Shown here piece after piece: positions 1-7,673 of a stretch of DNA of 27,014 nucleotides. The position numbers and the translations under genes were made by a program. Location of the stretch: positions 1 through 27,014 of the forward strand of contig JAAETV010000118.1 of the NCBI GenBank assembly GCA_024227975.1, read 5' to 3'. Origin of the DNA: Actinomycetes bacterium (GTDB lineage Bacteria > Actinomycetota > Acidimicrobiia > Acidimicrobiales > SZUA-35). Below the pieces are notes generated by a model. That model worked only from the letters and a program-made list of their open reading frames with translations, was not told the origin of the DNA and searched no databases. Position 1 is the stretch's first letter. Each line of letters opens with the position of its first letter.

Positions 1-800
1 GCCGCCATGAACAGGCTGGTGGAAATGGCCGATGCCACGAGTTGTGCCCCATCCCAGACCTCGCTCTCGACCGTTGCTGCCCCCCGGGCCACACGGCGGC
101 ATGTGGCGACCGCCACCAGATCGGAGGAGGTGACGGGTCCGGCGAAGCGAATCGAGACGTCCGGGTTCGGGTGTGGGACCCAGGTTCCCTTCGGTAGTAC
201 GGCGTCGACTGGGGGGCCCACCGACAGGTCAGCGGCGAGGCAAGCGCCCTCGGCGCCATCGCCATCGGGATCCCACGGGATAGTGACCAGGGTGGCGATG
301 GCGTCGCCCAATCGCGCCGCCCGTGGTCGAGCGGTTTCGATGATTGGGATCTCGACGCCACGGGGTGGACGCCAGGGCCTGCTCGTCTCATCCAAATCAG
401 GGGCCGGTGGCCCGAGTTGGCCGGCCGGAGCGTCGGAGTCGATTGGCTCCAGGGCTGTGGGTTCGGCAAAGCCGATTCGAGCAACCGTGGTGCGTCGTCC
501 TGAGTCATCACTGAGCTCGGCCCGCACGACGGTGAGGCTGCGACCAGACGAGAGAACTTCGATCGAAGCCGTAGCGTCCTCGGTGGCCAGACCGCGGAGG
601 AAGTGCATGTCGAGGCTGACGGCGATGCGGCCGGGTGCCGAGGCCCTACCGGCCGCAACCGCGGCCGCCGCCAGCGCGCCCCCGGTGACCCCGCCGAATG
701 CCCCGTGAATGGCTCTGGGCAGGCGGAACCGCCATGAGGTGCCGTCGATCTGGTCGATCTGGTCGATCTGGTCGCCGCCGAGATACTCGAGGGGCGTCAT
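1..800 (-). CDS. Acyl-CoA thioesterase-like (double hotdog) protein, 3' end outside window
   Basis: The reverse strand is open from an ATG at 800 to the window edge, 266 codons with no stop, so the C-terminus is missing. The translation starts MTPLEYLGGD and carries hallmarks of actinobacterial thioesterase-like (TesB/4HBT_3) proteins: an early 'HGAFGGVTGGALAAA' segment (first hotdog helix), 'LDMHFLRG' about 30 residues later, and a second hotdog toward the C-terminus ('PNPDVSIRF', 'WDGAQLVA'). The family hydrolyses acyl-CoA or related thioesters in the cytosol; the substrate cannot be read from sequence. The start overlaps the upstream hydratase stop as ATGA, so the two genes are probably translationally coupled. 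Near the N-terminus there is a threefold Asp-Gln-Ile repeat from three perfect 9-bp DNA units. Fold confidence is fair; function is inferred from family and from the hydratase neighbour. Confidence 0.7.
   Translation of the reverse strand, partial: MTPLEYLGGDQIDQIDQIDGTSWRFRLPRAIHGAFGGVTGGALAAAAVAAGRASAPGRIAVSLDMHFLRGLATEDATASIEVLSSGRSLTVVRAELSDDSGRRTTVARIGFAEPTALEPIDSDAPAGQLGPPAPDLDETSRPWRPPRGVEIPIIETARPRAARLGDAIATLVTIPWDPDGDGAEGACLAADLSVGPPVDAVLPKGTWVPHPNPDVSIRFAGPVTSSDLVAVATCRRVARGAATVESEVWDGAQLVASAISTSLFMA
744..770. repeat. Three tandem 9-bp repeats inside the thioesterase-like gene
   Basis: The unit GTCGATCTG on the plus strand occurs three times without mismatch (744-752, 753-761, 762-770) and begins a fourth copy (GTCG). 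On the coding minus strand it gives repeated Gln-Ile-Asp residues just after the start of the protein. The unit length is a multiple of three, so copy-number changes would keep the frame. Confidence 0.9.
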
Positions 801-1678
801 TGGGCGTAGCTGACATGGGCATGGGTCAACACCGCAGCCCCGTTCTGCGTCTCGGCCTGGAACACGGCTTGGCCGTCACCCAGCTCCCAGATCTTGGTGA
901 TGATACGGTCGTTCATCCAGACGAGGTCAGCGAAGCGGCCGGTCATGGACACGAGCCGCCCAGGCTCGTTGTTGCACAGAGCTCTGAGCACAGCTCGGCC
1001 GGCGAATCCGTAGGTACACAGGCCGTGGAGGAAGGGACCGGGATAGCCGGCCCGACGAGCGAACTCGGGGTCGATGTGCAGCAGGACCCGGTCGCCTGAG
1101 AGACGATAGAGGGCAGCCTGCTCTTGTCGGACGACGTCGTCGACGATGTGGTCGGGATCTCGGTCTGGGGGCTGATGGATGGTGCTGGTATCCGGTCCGC
1201 GCTCTCCGCCGAAACCGCCGTACCCCTTGGCAAACAGGGAGGCGTAGGTTGTCGCCAATGGTCCGTCGTCATCAACGAGCTCGGACTCGACACCGATGAC
1301 GGCCGCCGTGTCCTTGTCCCACACATCGACGATACGACCCCGTATCGTCAGTTCTCCGGTGGCGGGGAATGGTCGGTGCAAGGTGATGGCTTGCTCACCA
1401 TGCAACAATCTGGCCACGTCGAGGTCGACGACGCCACTGACCCCACCGAGAGCGCGCATGCCTGGGATCACGGAGAACGTCGGGTAGACCTTGGGTCCTC
1501 GCCGCTCATAGAGGAAGTCCAGATCACCCTCGTCGGCATCAGCGTCGACCAAGGCCCCGTCACCCGGTCGGGCCCCGATGCCCAGGGCGTAGAGCACCGC
1601 GTCTCGCCAGCCCCACGACCATTTGGTCTCCGGAAGGGCCATACCGATGAGATCCGATGAGAGCGGTACTGATGCCAT
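797..1678 (-). CDS. MaoC-family enoyl-CoA hydratase (hydratase 2 type)
   Basis: A 293-residue protein. The C-terminal half holds the R-specific hydratase signature: 'YRLSGDR' at 191-197 followed by His201 and 'HIDPEFA', then 'PGPFLHG' near 213-219. Asp196 and His201 match the catalytic Asp/His pair of hydratase 2; the usual Asn-Pro between them is replaced by Val-Leu. The N-terminal half looks like a second, degenerate hotdog ('YALGIGA' near 30, 'YPTFSVIPG' near 65), as in fungal and actinobacterial two-hotdog hydratases. The likely reaction is reversible hydration of trans-2-enoyl-CoA to (R)-3-hydroxyacyl-CoA, in fatty-acid or steroid side-chain breakdown. I chose the ATG at 1678, not an upstream start, because GAGGA lies five bases before it and homologues begin near here. 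The stop overlaps the next gene's start (ATGA); an SDR diverges upstream. Confidence 0.85.
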   Translation of the reverse strand: MASVPLSSDLIGMALPETKWSWGWRDAVLYALGIGARPGDGALVDADADEGDLDFLYERRGPKVYPTFSVIPGMRALGGVSGVVDLDVARLLHGEQAITLHRPFPATGELTIRGRIVDVWDKDTAAVIGVESELVDDDGPLATTYASLFAKGYGGFGGERGPDTSTIHQPPDRDPDHIVDDVVRQEQAALYRLSGDRVLLHIDPEFARRAGYPGPFLHGLCTYGFAGRAVLRALCNNEPGRLVSMTGRFADLVWMNDRIITKIWELGDGQAVFQAETQNGAAVLTHAHVSYAQ

Positions 1679-1766
1679 TGTGTCCTCGTGTGGTAGAAGG
1701 GCTACGCAACGCTGGCGCCACACTAGGACGGTCCCCGCTGCGGCGGGTAATGATGAGGAGGCCGAA
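1679..1766. promoter_or_regulatory. Divergent promoter region between hydratase and SDR genes
   Basis: Eighty-eight bases separate the two start codons. The SDR side has the ribosome binding site GAGGAGG at 1755-1761, five bases before its ATG, and the hydratase side has GAGGA. A small inverted repeat (CCCGC-TGCG-GCGGG, 1734-1747) lies just upstream of the SDR ribosome binding site. I could not assign -35/-10 boxes with confidence; a shared regulator for the two genes is inference from layout. Confidence 0.45.
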
Positions 1767-2537
1767 ATGGGAAAGCTCGAAGGAAAGTCTGCAGTTGTCA
1801 CTGGCGGCGGTATCGGGATCGGACGGGCTGCCTCGCAGCGGTTTGCCGTCGAAGGTGCCCGGGTGGTTATTGCTGAGCTGGATCCAGAGCTCGGACGAGA
1901 AACCGAGCGGTTGATCCGCGACGCCGGTGGTGAGGCGATGTTCCTCCAGACCGATGTGACCGACGAAGCCCAAGTAGAGGCGACGATGTCGTCAGGGGTG
2001 GCCGCCTACGGCACCATCGATGTCCTCTACAACTGTGCCGGAGGATCGATTTCGGCCGATGGGAGGGTTGACGAGATCGATCTCGATGCCGTCTACGACC
2101 ACACCATGTCACTCGATCTGAAGGGGACCATGCTGTGCTCACGACAAGCTGTGCCCCACATGATCGAGTCCGGAGGCGGAGCGATCGTCAACATGTCATC
2201 CCTCGCCGCCTTGAGTGGGGTCAACATGCACGTCTACGCGGCGGCAAAGGGTGGCGTGATATCACTGACTCGTTCGATGGCAGCGAGCTATGCCAGCAGC
2301 GGGATCCGGGTCAACGCCATCTGCCCAGGGTTCGTACTGACAGAACGGGTTCTGGAGCGATTCGGCACTGCCGCTGGTGAACGCCCAGCTCAGACCGAGA
2401 AGACCGCTCGTCGCTATCCCTTTGGAGTGGGAGAGCCCCACGAGATCGCCAATGTCGCCCTGTTCCTCGCCTCTGACGAGGCCCGGATGATCACCGCTGC
2501 GGTCGTACCCGCCGACGGTGGGATGTCGGTCTACTGA
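1767..2537 (+). CDS. SDR-family NAD(P)-dependent oxidoreductase
   Basis: A 256-residue classical short-chain dehydrogenase. The cofactor motif TGGGIGIG is at 12-19, the NNAG-like motif is NCAG at 89-92, the catalytic Ser is S144 in 'VNMSS', and the YxxxK pair is Y157/K161 in 'VYAAAKGG'. 'CPGFV' at 186-190 is the usual PG motif after the active site, and the C-terminus 'VPADGGMSVY' is typical. An acidic residue after the second beta strand ('IAELD') suggests NAD over NADP. The family's structural Asn is Asp here (D117 in 'SLDLKG'). The start is set by GAGGAGG five bases before the ATG. The substrate is unknown; facing a MaoC hydratase and a thioesterase, a 3-hydroxyacyl-CoA or other alcohol substrate is plausible. 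It ends four bases from the stop of the convergent oxidoreductase. Confidence 0.9.
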   Translation: MGKLEGKSAVVTGGGIGIGRAASQRFAVEGARVVIAELDPELGRETERLIRDAGGEAMFLQTDVTDEAQVEATMSSGVAAYGTIDVLYNCAGGSISADGRVDEIDLDAVYDHTMSLDLKGTMLCSRQAVPHMIESGGGAIVNMSSLAALSGVNMHVYAAAKGGVISLTRSMAASYASSGIRVNAICPGFVLTERVLERFGTAAGERPAQTEKTARRYPFGVGEPHEIANVALFLASDEARMITAAVVPADGGMSVY

Positions 2538-2541
2538 GCGC

Positions 2542-3552
2542 TCACAATGCCGAGATGCCTTCGATGACGGGTCGCCAGGTTGCCGGGTCGGCCCCATAGT
2601 CGGCGTTGACGAATACCCGGTCGACAACATCGCCAAGGCGGGCGTTCAGCTCCGAAGCCACCTGAGTGGGCTCAGCGACGATGGCGAACGCTTCGAGCAC
2701 CTCGTCGGGCACGGCATCGACCATGGCCTCCCAGCGGCCAGCTTTGGACATGGCGTTGAGCTCACCTGACAGCTCGCCCCAGCCATGCAAGTCGAGCACA
2801 GCGCGATAGGCCGGGGTCGAACCGTAGAACGACACCTGCTCTCGTCGACCCCGCACGGCCGCCGCCATTGCCTCTTCGGTGGCACCGGTGGCGATGAAGG
2901 CCGGACTGACGACATCGATCTCGTCGATACTGCGTCCGGCCCGGTCGGCCCCTATCTGCAGGTTCGGCATCGTGACCTCACGGACCCATCGCTCGGTGGT
3001 GAAACCATGCAAGATGATGCCATCGCACACCTCGCCCGCCACCTGGGTCATCAAGGGATTGACGGCCGAGATGTAGATCTTCGGCTCACCGTGTGGATTG
3101 GGACCGGGGGAGAAGAATGGGGTCATCAGGGTGTGGTTGTAGAAGTCACCCCTGAAGTCGAGACGGTCCCCTGTCTCCCACGCAGCCCAGATGGCCTTCA
3201 GAGCCATCACGTATTCGCGCATACGGGCCGCAGGCTTTGACCATGGCATCGAGAAGCGCTTGGTGATGTGGGCGCTCACCTGGCTGCCGAGGCCGAGAAT
3301 GAACCGGCCCTTCGAGTAGTTCTGGAGGTCCCAGCCGATGTTGGCCACCGTCATCGGGGTACGAGCGAAGGCAACGGCAATGCTGGTTCCCAGCTCGACC
3401 CGTGAAGTGTGGGCGGTAGCCACCACGAGGGGGAAGAACGGGTCGTAGGTCGTCTCGGCCGACCACAGCCCGTCGAATCCTGCTTCCTCACCCCTTCGGG
3501 CCAACTCGGGCACGTTCTCTAGTTGCTCGATGATCCCTGTGTCGATCTTCAT
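2542..3552 (-). CDS. LLM-class (luciferase-like) F420-type oxidoreductase
   Basis: A 336-residue TIM-barrel flavin/F420 enzyme of the luciferase-like family. Visible markers are 'GFDGLWSAET' near residue 24, 'VELGTSIAVAF' near 51, 'GRFILGLGSQV' near 80, and a C-terminal 'VDRVFVNADYG'. It most resembles the actinobacterial group annotated as probable F420-dependent oxidoreductases (TIGR03617-like). Such enzymes transfer hydride between F420 and an organic substrate; cofactor choice cannot be proved from sequence and FMN is possible. The start is the ATG at 3552: GGAGGT lies five bases upstream and homologues begin MKxDxG. It is convergent with the SDR, with only four bases between stops and no obvious terminator. 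Confidence 0.85.
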   Translation of the reverse strand: MKIDTGIIEQLENVPELARRGEEAGFDGLWSAETTYDPFFPLVVATAHTSRVELGTSIAVAFARTPMTVANIGWDLQNYSKGRFILGLGSQVSAHITKRFSMPWSKPAARMREYVMALKAIWAAWETGDRLDFRGDFYNHTLMTPFFSPGPNPHGEPKIYISAVNPLMTQVAGEVCDGIILHGFTTERWVREVTMPNLQIGADRAGRSIDEIDVVSPAFIATGATEEAMAAAVRGRREQVSFYGSTPAYRAVLDLHGWGELSGELNAMSKAGRWEAMVDAVPDEVLEAFAIVAEPTQVASELNARLGDVVDRVFVNADYGADPATWRPVIEGISAL

Positions 3553-3705
3553 GGCGGACCTCCGACAGGGATCGTAGATCAACCATTGCGGAACTGGCTC
3601 ATGGCGGCATCACCCATCCGGAATCACCATCGTCGTCCCATAGTCCCGTGCCACGGTGTCATACTTGCCGAAGCGGTACGGGGCGCTAGCTGGGAGCGGG
3701 GGAAC

Positions 3706-4440
3706 ATGAACGAAGACGGTGCCATTCAGCTGTCCGATTTCTCGGGGGAAGACCGGGCAGCCACGCGCTATCTGGACTATGTCGTGGCGTTCAGAGCGCT
3801 GGCGGCACTCGGTGCTCTCTTGGCTGCTATCGGGCCGGCCGTCATGGCGACGGCCGATGGGACTGACCTGCGGGGAAGTGTGAGCGCCTACTGGAACGTC
3901 GATCCCCGCCACCTGTTCTGGCTGCCGTTCAGTATCGGCGCTGGACTCCTGGTCGTGGACGGGATCCTCAGCTTCGTCTCTCCAAATCGCCGGGACTATG
4001 GCGGCCGCTGGTACAACATCGTCCTGGGCATCGCCCTCTTCCTTCTGACCTGGTTCAACCTTGATGACAACCCACAGGTCCACTATCCGGCCGCAACCGT
4101 CTTCTTCGTCTTGTTCATTGGCATCATTGCCTACACGTCGATCCTTGGCTGGACCGGACGGCATCTTGAAGGGGCCGGTGAGGAACACAACAAGCAGGTG
4201 GAGACCGTCATCGCCAGAGTCTCCCTGATCTTCCTCGTCCTACTCCTCCTGACCCTCGTGGCCAACCTGGCTGGCCTCATCTCGTTCTTCTTCTTCGAGG
4301 TGTTCGCGCTGGTGAACTTTGCTCTCTACTACGTCCAAGGGTTGATGAGCCCGTTCCCCTACAACCACTATGAGTTTCCACTCGAGTGGGTGAATACCCT
4401 GTTCCGGGCACTCCACATCATGAGAAGGCCTGGCTCGTAG
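3706..4440 (+). CDS. Predicted six-helix membrane protein, function unknown
   Basis: A 244-residue protein with about six hydrophobic segments (roughly 27-48, 70-91, 103-118, 129-148, 170-192, 193-212). The first extramembrane stretch has 'GSVSAYWNVDPRHLFW' near 58-72, similar in pattern to the 'SxSAYYxTxxRDVFVG' segment of DUF998-like membrane proteins, followed by an Asp-Asn pair ('DDNPQVHYP'). The distant DUF998 link is inference. The C-terminus has a proline-rich 'SPFPYNHYEFP'. The ATG at 3706 is preceded by a GGGGGA stretch at suitable distance. It is convergent with the next gene; the 56 bases between hold nothing I recognise. Confidence 0.65.
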   Translation: MNEDGAIQLSDFSGEDRAATRYLDYVVAFRALAALGALLAAIGPAVMATADGTDLRGSVSAYWNVDPRHLFWLPFSIGAGLLVVDGILSFVSPNRRDYGGRWYNIVLGIALFLLTWFNLDDNPQVHYPAATVFFVLFIGIIAYTSILGWTGRHLEGAGEEHNKQVETVIARVSLIFLVLLLLTLVANLAGLISFFFFEVFALVNFALYYVQGLMSPFPYNHYEFPLEWVNTLFRALHIMRRPGS

Positions 4441-4496
4441 CATCGTGCGATGACTGAACCTCGCAATGAGTTCCCCGCCGGTGACCGCATCGGTGC

Positions 4497-5012
4497 TCAG
4501 TCCGTGACAACGGATATCAGATCGATCGTCTCGGAGTGTTGGATCTGCACGCTGAACGCGGCAACGGCAAGAACCGAAGCACCGGCGAGTGCGAGGAGCG
4601 GCGCCCGCCGCAGCCCACCGCCCAAGACCCCCATGATCCAGCCGACAACCAGGAGCCCGGCGGCCAAGAAGTCAGCCATTCCGATGAGGGGCCAATAGAC
4701 CAGATCACCGGATCCGACCGTGACTTCAGTGTCCAACAGGATCCGAGTGTCGGCCACGCAAGCTTCCGATGCCTTGCTCGCTTCGATCTCATCGGGTGAG
4801 AAGAGACCGAGACTGTAGACCGCAGGATCAATATGTGGGCTGGTGTCGGTCAACACCTCAGGCTCACACGGCAGCGACCCATCAACAATCGTGTCGACCT
4901 GGTCGATCACAATGGCGAGGTACGCGAGTATGAACACCGCTGCACCGATCAGGGCCAAGCCAAGCCCGAACCACATGCCCTGGTGCAGAGGCCTTGTTTC
5001 TGCAATCGCCAT
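4497..5012 (-). CDS. Small membrane protein with extracytoplasmic Cys pair, unknown
   Basis: A 171-residue protein not assigned to a family. It has a hydrophobic helix at about 15-36, an acidic loop of about 70 residues with Cys49 and Cys85 (a possible disulphide if the loop is outside), then two helices at about 107-132 and 137-155 joined by 'GLRRAP'. The ATG at 5012 is chosen because the upstream frame lacks coding character and because TACCCT (a TANNNT -10 type box) lies nine bases upstream. It diverges from the SCO6745-family gene. Codon choice supports a real gene. Confidence 0.6.
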   Translation of the reverse strand: MAIAETRPLHQGMWFGLGLALIGAAVFILAYLAIVIDQVDTIVDGSLPCEPEVLTDTSPHIDPAVYSLGLFSPDEIEASKASEACVADTRILLDTEVTVGSGDLVYWPLIGMADFLAAGLLVVGWIMGVLGGGLRRAPLLALAGASVLAVAAFSVQIQHSETIDLISVVTD

Positions 5013-5021
5013 CGCCTTCGG

Positions 5022-5027
5022 AGGGTA
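5022..5027 (-). promoter_or_regulatory. Candidate -10 box for the 4497-5012 membrane protein
   Basis: TACCCT on the minus strand ends nine bases before the ATG. The same hexamer sits seven bases before aroC and nine before the ferredoxin gene. An AAGG lies between box and start, so a very short leader instead of a strictly leaderless message is possible. Confidence 0.35.
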
Positions 5028-5102
5028 CCAATGGTGGCCTCCTGGGAACTGATGCCTGTCGCACGACACCGCGATCGCGTAGTACGTGGGTGCGTCGTGA
5101 TC

Positions 5103-5108
5103 TAGTGT
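5103..5108 (+). promoter_or_regulatory. Candidate leaderless -10 box for the SCO6745-family gene
   Basis: TAGTGT (TANNNT) is followed by seven bases and then ATG at 5116. No purine-rich ribosome binding site is present in the gap. This spacing places a transcription start at or next to the A of the ATG, as in actinobacterial leaderless genes. Confidence 0.5.
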
Positions 5109-5115
5109 CCTGCCG

Positions 5116-6024
5116 ATGGCTGACTGGGAAGTACTGACCGCACGAGCCGGGATCGCCTGCCATGACCTGGTGGGCTGGATGATGTGGGACCGACAGGCCA
5201 TCGCTGGCTATGAGGCACTCGGCGTACCTGATGGTATGGGCTGGGTCGTCACCTGGCGGCTCGCATCGCTCGGTGATGTGACACCGGCAGTTGCCGCTGC
5301 TGCTGCGTACTCGATCAACCCCTCAGTCATTGCCGCCGTGATGAATCTCTATCGGGACGTGACCGACACCGAGTCGATCCTGGCCGTTCGTGATGCCGCC
5401 GTCGAACCTGGCCTTGCCGATATTGCACCCGGGCTAGGGGACCAGTTGGCGGACCTGGCCGAGCCATTGTGGCGAGGTGTCGACTCGGTCCATTTCGGGG
5501 CCCGGCCGATGTTCGCCGCTCATCGGGCCCAACCCCGCCCCGCCAACCCAGACTCCGGCCTATCGGCGTGGCTTGCGGCGAATTGTCTGCGAGAGCTCCG
5601 GGGCGACAATCACTGGGCGCTCTGTGCCAGCGAAGACCTCGATGACGTCGAGGTCGGGCTGCTCCACTCGGTCATGATCGACCTCGAGGAGTACGGCAGC
5701 GAGGAGTGGATTGCCCGCAGTCGGGGCAATGACGATGACGCAGTCTTGGCGGGATGGGCCCGGCTTGAAGCGAAGGGACTCGCCACCGGAGGTGCCATCA
5801 ATGACGAGGGTCACCGCTTTCGCCTCGATCTCGAAGCCCGTACTGATGCCCTGACCGCACCGGCGTGGCAAGCGGTCGGCGAACAGACGACGACAACATT
5901 CTGCGAGCTCGTCGAGAGCCACCATGACGCCTTCGTGGCCAGGATCGACGAAACGGCTGGGCCCCGCTGGATGCCTGCGGTACGCGTCAAGACGCCATAT
6001 CGACCTTTGGAGGTGCGCCGATAG
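5116..6024 (+). CDS. SCO6745-family protein (SalK-like, winged-helix C-terminus)
   Basis: A 302-residue protein that matches the pattern of the actinobacterial SCO6745 family. It has an N-terminal helical part ('ACHDLVGWMMWD', 'LGVPDGMGWVVTWRLASLG'), a middle 'NPSVIAAVM', the conserved 'LRELRGDNHWALC' near 155-168, and a C-terminal winged-helix-like segment with 'DDDAVLAGWARLEAKGL' and 'INDEGHRFRLDLEARTD'. The family includes SalK-like proteins of antibiotic clusters but has no firmly established reaction; I assign no function. The ATG at 5116 is supported by TAGTGT seven bases upstream. It diverges from a membrane-protein gene and converges on another; hairpins lie near its 3' end. Confidence 0.75.
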   Translation: MADWEVLTARAGIACHDLVGWMMWDRQAIAGYEALGVPDGMGWVVTWRLASLGDVTPAVAAAAAYSINPSVIAAVMNLYRDVTDTESILAVRDAAVEPGLADIAPGLGDQLADLAEPLWRGVDSVHFGARPMFAAHRAQPRPANPDSGLSAWLAANCLRELRGDNHWALCASEDLDDVEVGLLHSVMIDLEEYGSEEWIARSRGNDDDAVLAGWARLEAKGLATGGAINDEGHRFRLDLEARTDALTAPAWQAVGEQTTTTFCELVESHHDAFVARIDETAGPRWMPAVRVKTPYRPLEVRR

Positions 6025-6049
6025 GGGCACCGACCCGGTAGACCGATAG

Positions 6050-6619
6050 CTATTCGCCCTCGTCAGAGGGCGAATAGGCAAACCGAGCGGCCCCTATCCG
6101 CTGGGCCCCTTTAGGGGGATCGGGCTGACGCCGGCGACCAGCACCGGCCCCCGTGAAGGCGGCCAGAGCCCCGGCCAGTCCCGTGACCATGACCGATAGG
6201 CCGAGCCAAGAGAGAAGCGGCCATGTCACCTGTACATCCGAGTCGGCGACCGTTACTACGGCGAGGCCAGTGTCGGGACCGACCTCGTCGATTCGCACCC
6301 AAACGGCATCGTAGTCACCACAGCAAGGCTTGCTGAGCCACACTTCACCGCGGGCGTTGAGGATCCTGAACCCCTCTCTGAGCAGCACCTGCTTGAGGTC
6401 CGACCCCGAGAGCCCCTCATAGGTTCGGGTCGCCAACACGAAGTCATCATCGAAGAGGGCGAGCCGGTTGCGATCGGTATTGATCGACGGACCCTGCACA
6501 TCGGGAAGCTCGGCCAGTACTGACCCGCTCACTCGCCAAACCGAGATCAATGGGAAGAGGGCGATGAGCAGGCCCGCTCCGGCCACCATCAGGCTCAAGA
6601 TGCCCAAGACACGTCGCAT
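6050..6619 (-). CDS. Two-helix membrane protein, unknown
   Basis: A 189-residue protein of unrecognised family. Helix 1 is at about 4-27, a soluble extracytoplasmic part follows at about 28-128 with a Cys-Cys-Gly motif ('LSKPCCGDYDAV'), and helix 2 at about 131-155 precedes a short basic tail ('GAGRRRQPDPPKG'). The ATG at 6619 is preceded by TAGTAT with six bases between, and no Shine-Dalgarno sequence. The last 25 codons overlap two hairpin features (6051-6076 and 6086-6121), the second belonging to a repeated element, so the C-terminal residues may be shaped by DNA/RNA function and not by protein function. Confidence 0.6.
   Translation of the reverse strand: MRRVLGILSLMVAGAGLLIALFPLISVWRVSGSVLAELPDVQGPSINTDRNRLALFDDDFVLATRTYEGLSGSDLKQVLLREGFRILNARGEVWLSKPCCGDYDAVWVRIDEVGPDTGLAVVTVADSDVQVTWPLLSWLGLSVMVTGLAGALAAFTGAGAGRRRQPDPPKGAQRIGAARFAYSPSDEGE
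6051..6076. terminator. Perfect 10-bp inverted repeat at convergent 3' ends
   Basis: TATTCGCCCT, a six-base loop, then AGGGCGAATA: a perfect stem that begins at the stop codon of the minus gene and lies 26 bases past the stop of the SCO6745-family gene. There is no T-tract on either strand, so it could be a Rho-dependent end or a 3' stabilising hairpin in place of a classical intrinsic terminator. Confidence 0.55.
6086..6121. repeat. Two-hairpin repeat element, copy 1
   Basis: This stretch matches 13216-13249 at roughly 30 of 33 aligned bases. Both begin AGCGG, share CCCTATCCGCT, then a CCCCT...AGGGGG hairpin ending TC. This copy lies within the last codons of the 6050-6619 gene; the other lies exactly between two convergent genes. 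The shared position near 3' ends suggests a bidirectional terminator or a small palindromic repeat family. Confidence 0.6.
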
Positions 6620-6625
6620 CCGCGA

Positions 6626-6631
6626 ATACTA
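6626..6631 (-). promoter_or_regulatory. Candidate leaderless -10 box for the 6050-6619 gene
   Basis: TAGTAT on the minus strand, six bases before the ATG at 6619. The intervening TCGCGG is not a ribosome binding site. Confidence 0.5.
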
Positions 6632-6645
6632 GCTACGTAGCGACC

Positions 6646-7584
6646 TCATGATTGCTGGTACCGGCCGGGGTCGACCTCGGTTGCTTCGCCCCGTTCGATC
6701 ATTCGGGCCAGGTGCAACTCGGCTGTGCGCCGCTCGACTGAATCGACGATCGTGCCCTCCACATGAGGCCGGAACATGAAACGTCTGGCTGCCATTTCCT
6801 CCAATGATCGTGGCTCGGCCAGGAAGGTCAGCATCTCTGAGTGGCGGCGACCGATGATGGCCTTGAAGGCGTCGATCATCTCCAGGAATCGGGCCTGGCC
6901 CTCGATGATCCCCTTGTGGTGGAAGGTGACATACCAGTTGGCCTCCACCTCGCGGGCGATATCGAGGCTGGCATCGAATTGGTCCAGATCGGACCAGGCA
7001 TCGCCGTAGTAGGGACCGAACCCGGTCAGGTCGATATCAGAGAGGAAGAAGACATCGTCGATCACGAAGCCGCTGTGACCACGGGTATGGCCGGGGAGGT
7101 GCATCGCCTCGACCCTGACTGAGCCTCCGAGGTCGAAAACATGACCGTCGGTGAATCCCCGGGCATCGGGGCGAGGCTGGTAGTAGAACTCCTCCATGAC
7201 CGTGGTGGCGAAGTCGGCCCGAGTTTGCCCTTCGAAACCGTAGATGGCCAGGAGTCCGTCCAGGGAGCGAGCTGCCTCCAAGTCGGCGTCATGGATATGT
7301 ATCTTCGACGAGGCGAACAGCCCATTGCCGGCAACATGGTCCTCGTGGCCGTGGGAATTGATGACGGCATCGATGCTGACCGGAGCTCCTCCATTAGCCA
7401 CCACCGTGACCGACGGATCGATCAAGGCCGTCTCGGCCCCACCCTCGATCAGAAGCGAGTTTCCCGATGGGTAGGCACCGTTGTCCGGCCCGACCAGGAC
7501 CGAAACGGTGTCGGTGAGGCGTACCTGGCTCTCGCCCCAGACACCGGACGGGCTGATTGGCAGGCTTGATTGCTGCGAAGTCAC
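6646..7584 (-). CDS. MBL-fold metallo-hydrolase
   Basis: Numbered from GTG at 7584, a 312-residue metallo-beta-lactamase-fold protein. Metal ligands are clear: HGHEDH at 78-83 (HxHxDH), His166 in 'LPGHTRGHSG', Asp183 in 'FLSDIDL', and a late His in 'VTFHHKG'. The fold binds one or two Zn/Fe ions and hydrolyses esters, thioesters or lactones; the substrate is unknown. A C-terminal helical part (about 225-312) with 'EMLTFLAEPRSLEEMAARR' resembles the winged-helix tail of glyoxalase-II-like MBL proteins. The start is uncertain: a longer frame opens at TTG 7623 with no good ribosome site, while GTG 7584 has TATTGT eight bases upstream. GTG 7584 also overlaps (GTGA) the stop of a short leader ORF with a perfect Shine-Dalgarno sequence. 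Confidence 0.8.
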   Translation of the reverse strand: MTSQQSSLPISPSGVWGESQVRLTDTVSVLVGPDNGAYPSGNSLLIEGGAETALIDPSVTVVANGGAPVSIDAVINSHGHEDHVAGNGLFASSKIHIHDADLEAARSLDGLLAIYGFEGQTRADFATTVMEEFYYQPRPDARGFTDGHVFDLGGSVRVEAMHLPGHTRGHSGFVIDDVFFLSDIDLTGFGPYYGDAWSDLDQFDASLDIAREVEANWYVTFHHKGIIEGQARFLEMIDAFKAIIGRRHSEMLTFLAEPRSLEEMAARRFMFRPHVEGTIVDSVERRTAELHLARMIERGEATEVDPGRYQQS

Positions 7585-7673
7585 AGCTTCCGACAATACG
7601 ACGACCAGCGTCGCTTGCTCCAACTTCCTCGCCTTCTGGCCGGGGTCCGACCGCAGTCCGGCTGCTGTCTCAC
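7581..7673 (-). CDS. Possible 30-residue leader ORF before the MBL gene
   Basis: A GTG at 7673 follows AGGAGGTGATC (7682-7692 on the minus strand) by eight bases, which is a full-length match to the anti-Shine-Dalgarno end of 16S rRNA and the strongest such site in the window. The ORF encodes a very basic 30-residue peptide (start VRQQPDCGRT, with clustered Arg/Lys) and stops in a GTGA overlap with the preferred MBL start. It may be a translated leader that couples to the MBL gene. The competing view is chance plus a leaderless MBL transcript. Confidence 0.3.
   Translation of the reverse strand: MRQQPDCGRTPARRRGSWSKRRWSSYCRKL
7593..7598 (-). promoter_or_regulatory. Candidate -10 box deciding the MBL start
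   Basis: TATTGT on the minus strand is followed by eight bases and GTG at 7584. The geometry fits a leaderless start and is the main reason for preferring this GTG over TTG 7623. Confidence 0.4.

Noticed and set aside
7..708. A 233-codon plus-strand open frame
   Set aside because: It is Ser/Arg/Pro-rich low-complexity translation opposite the clearly thioesterase-like minus frame, which explains the region better.
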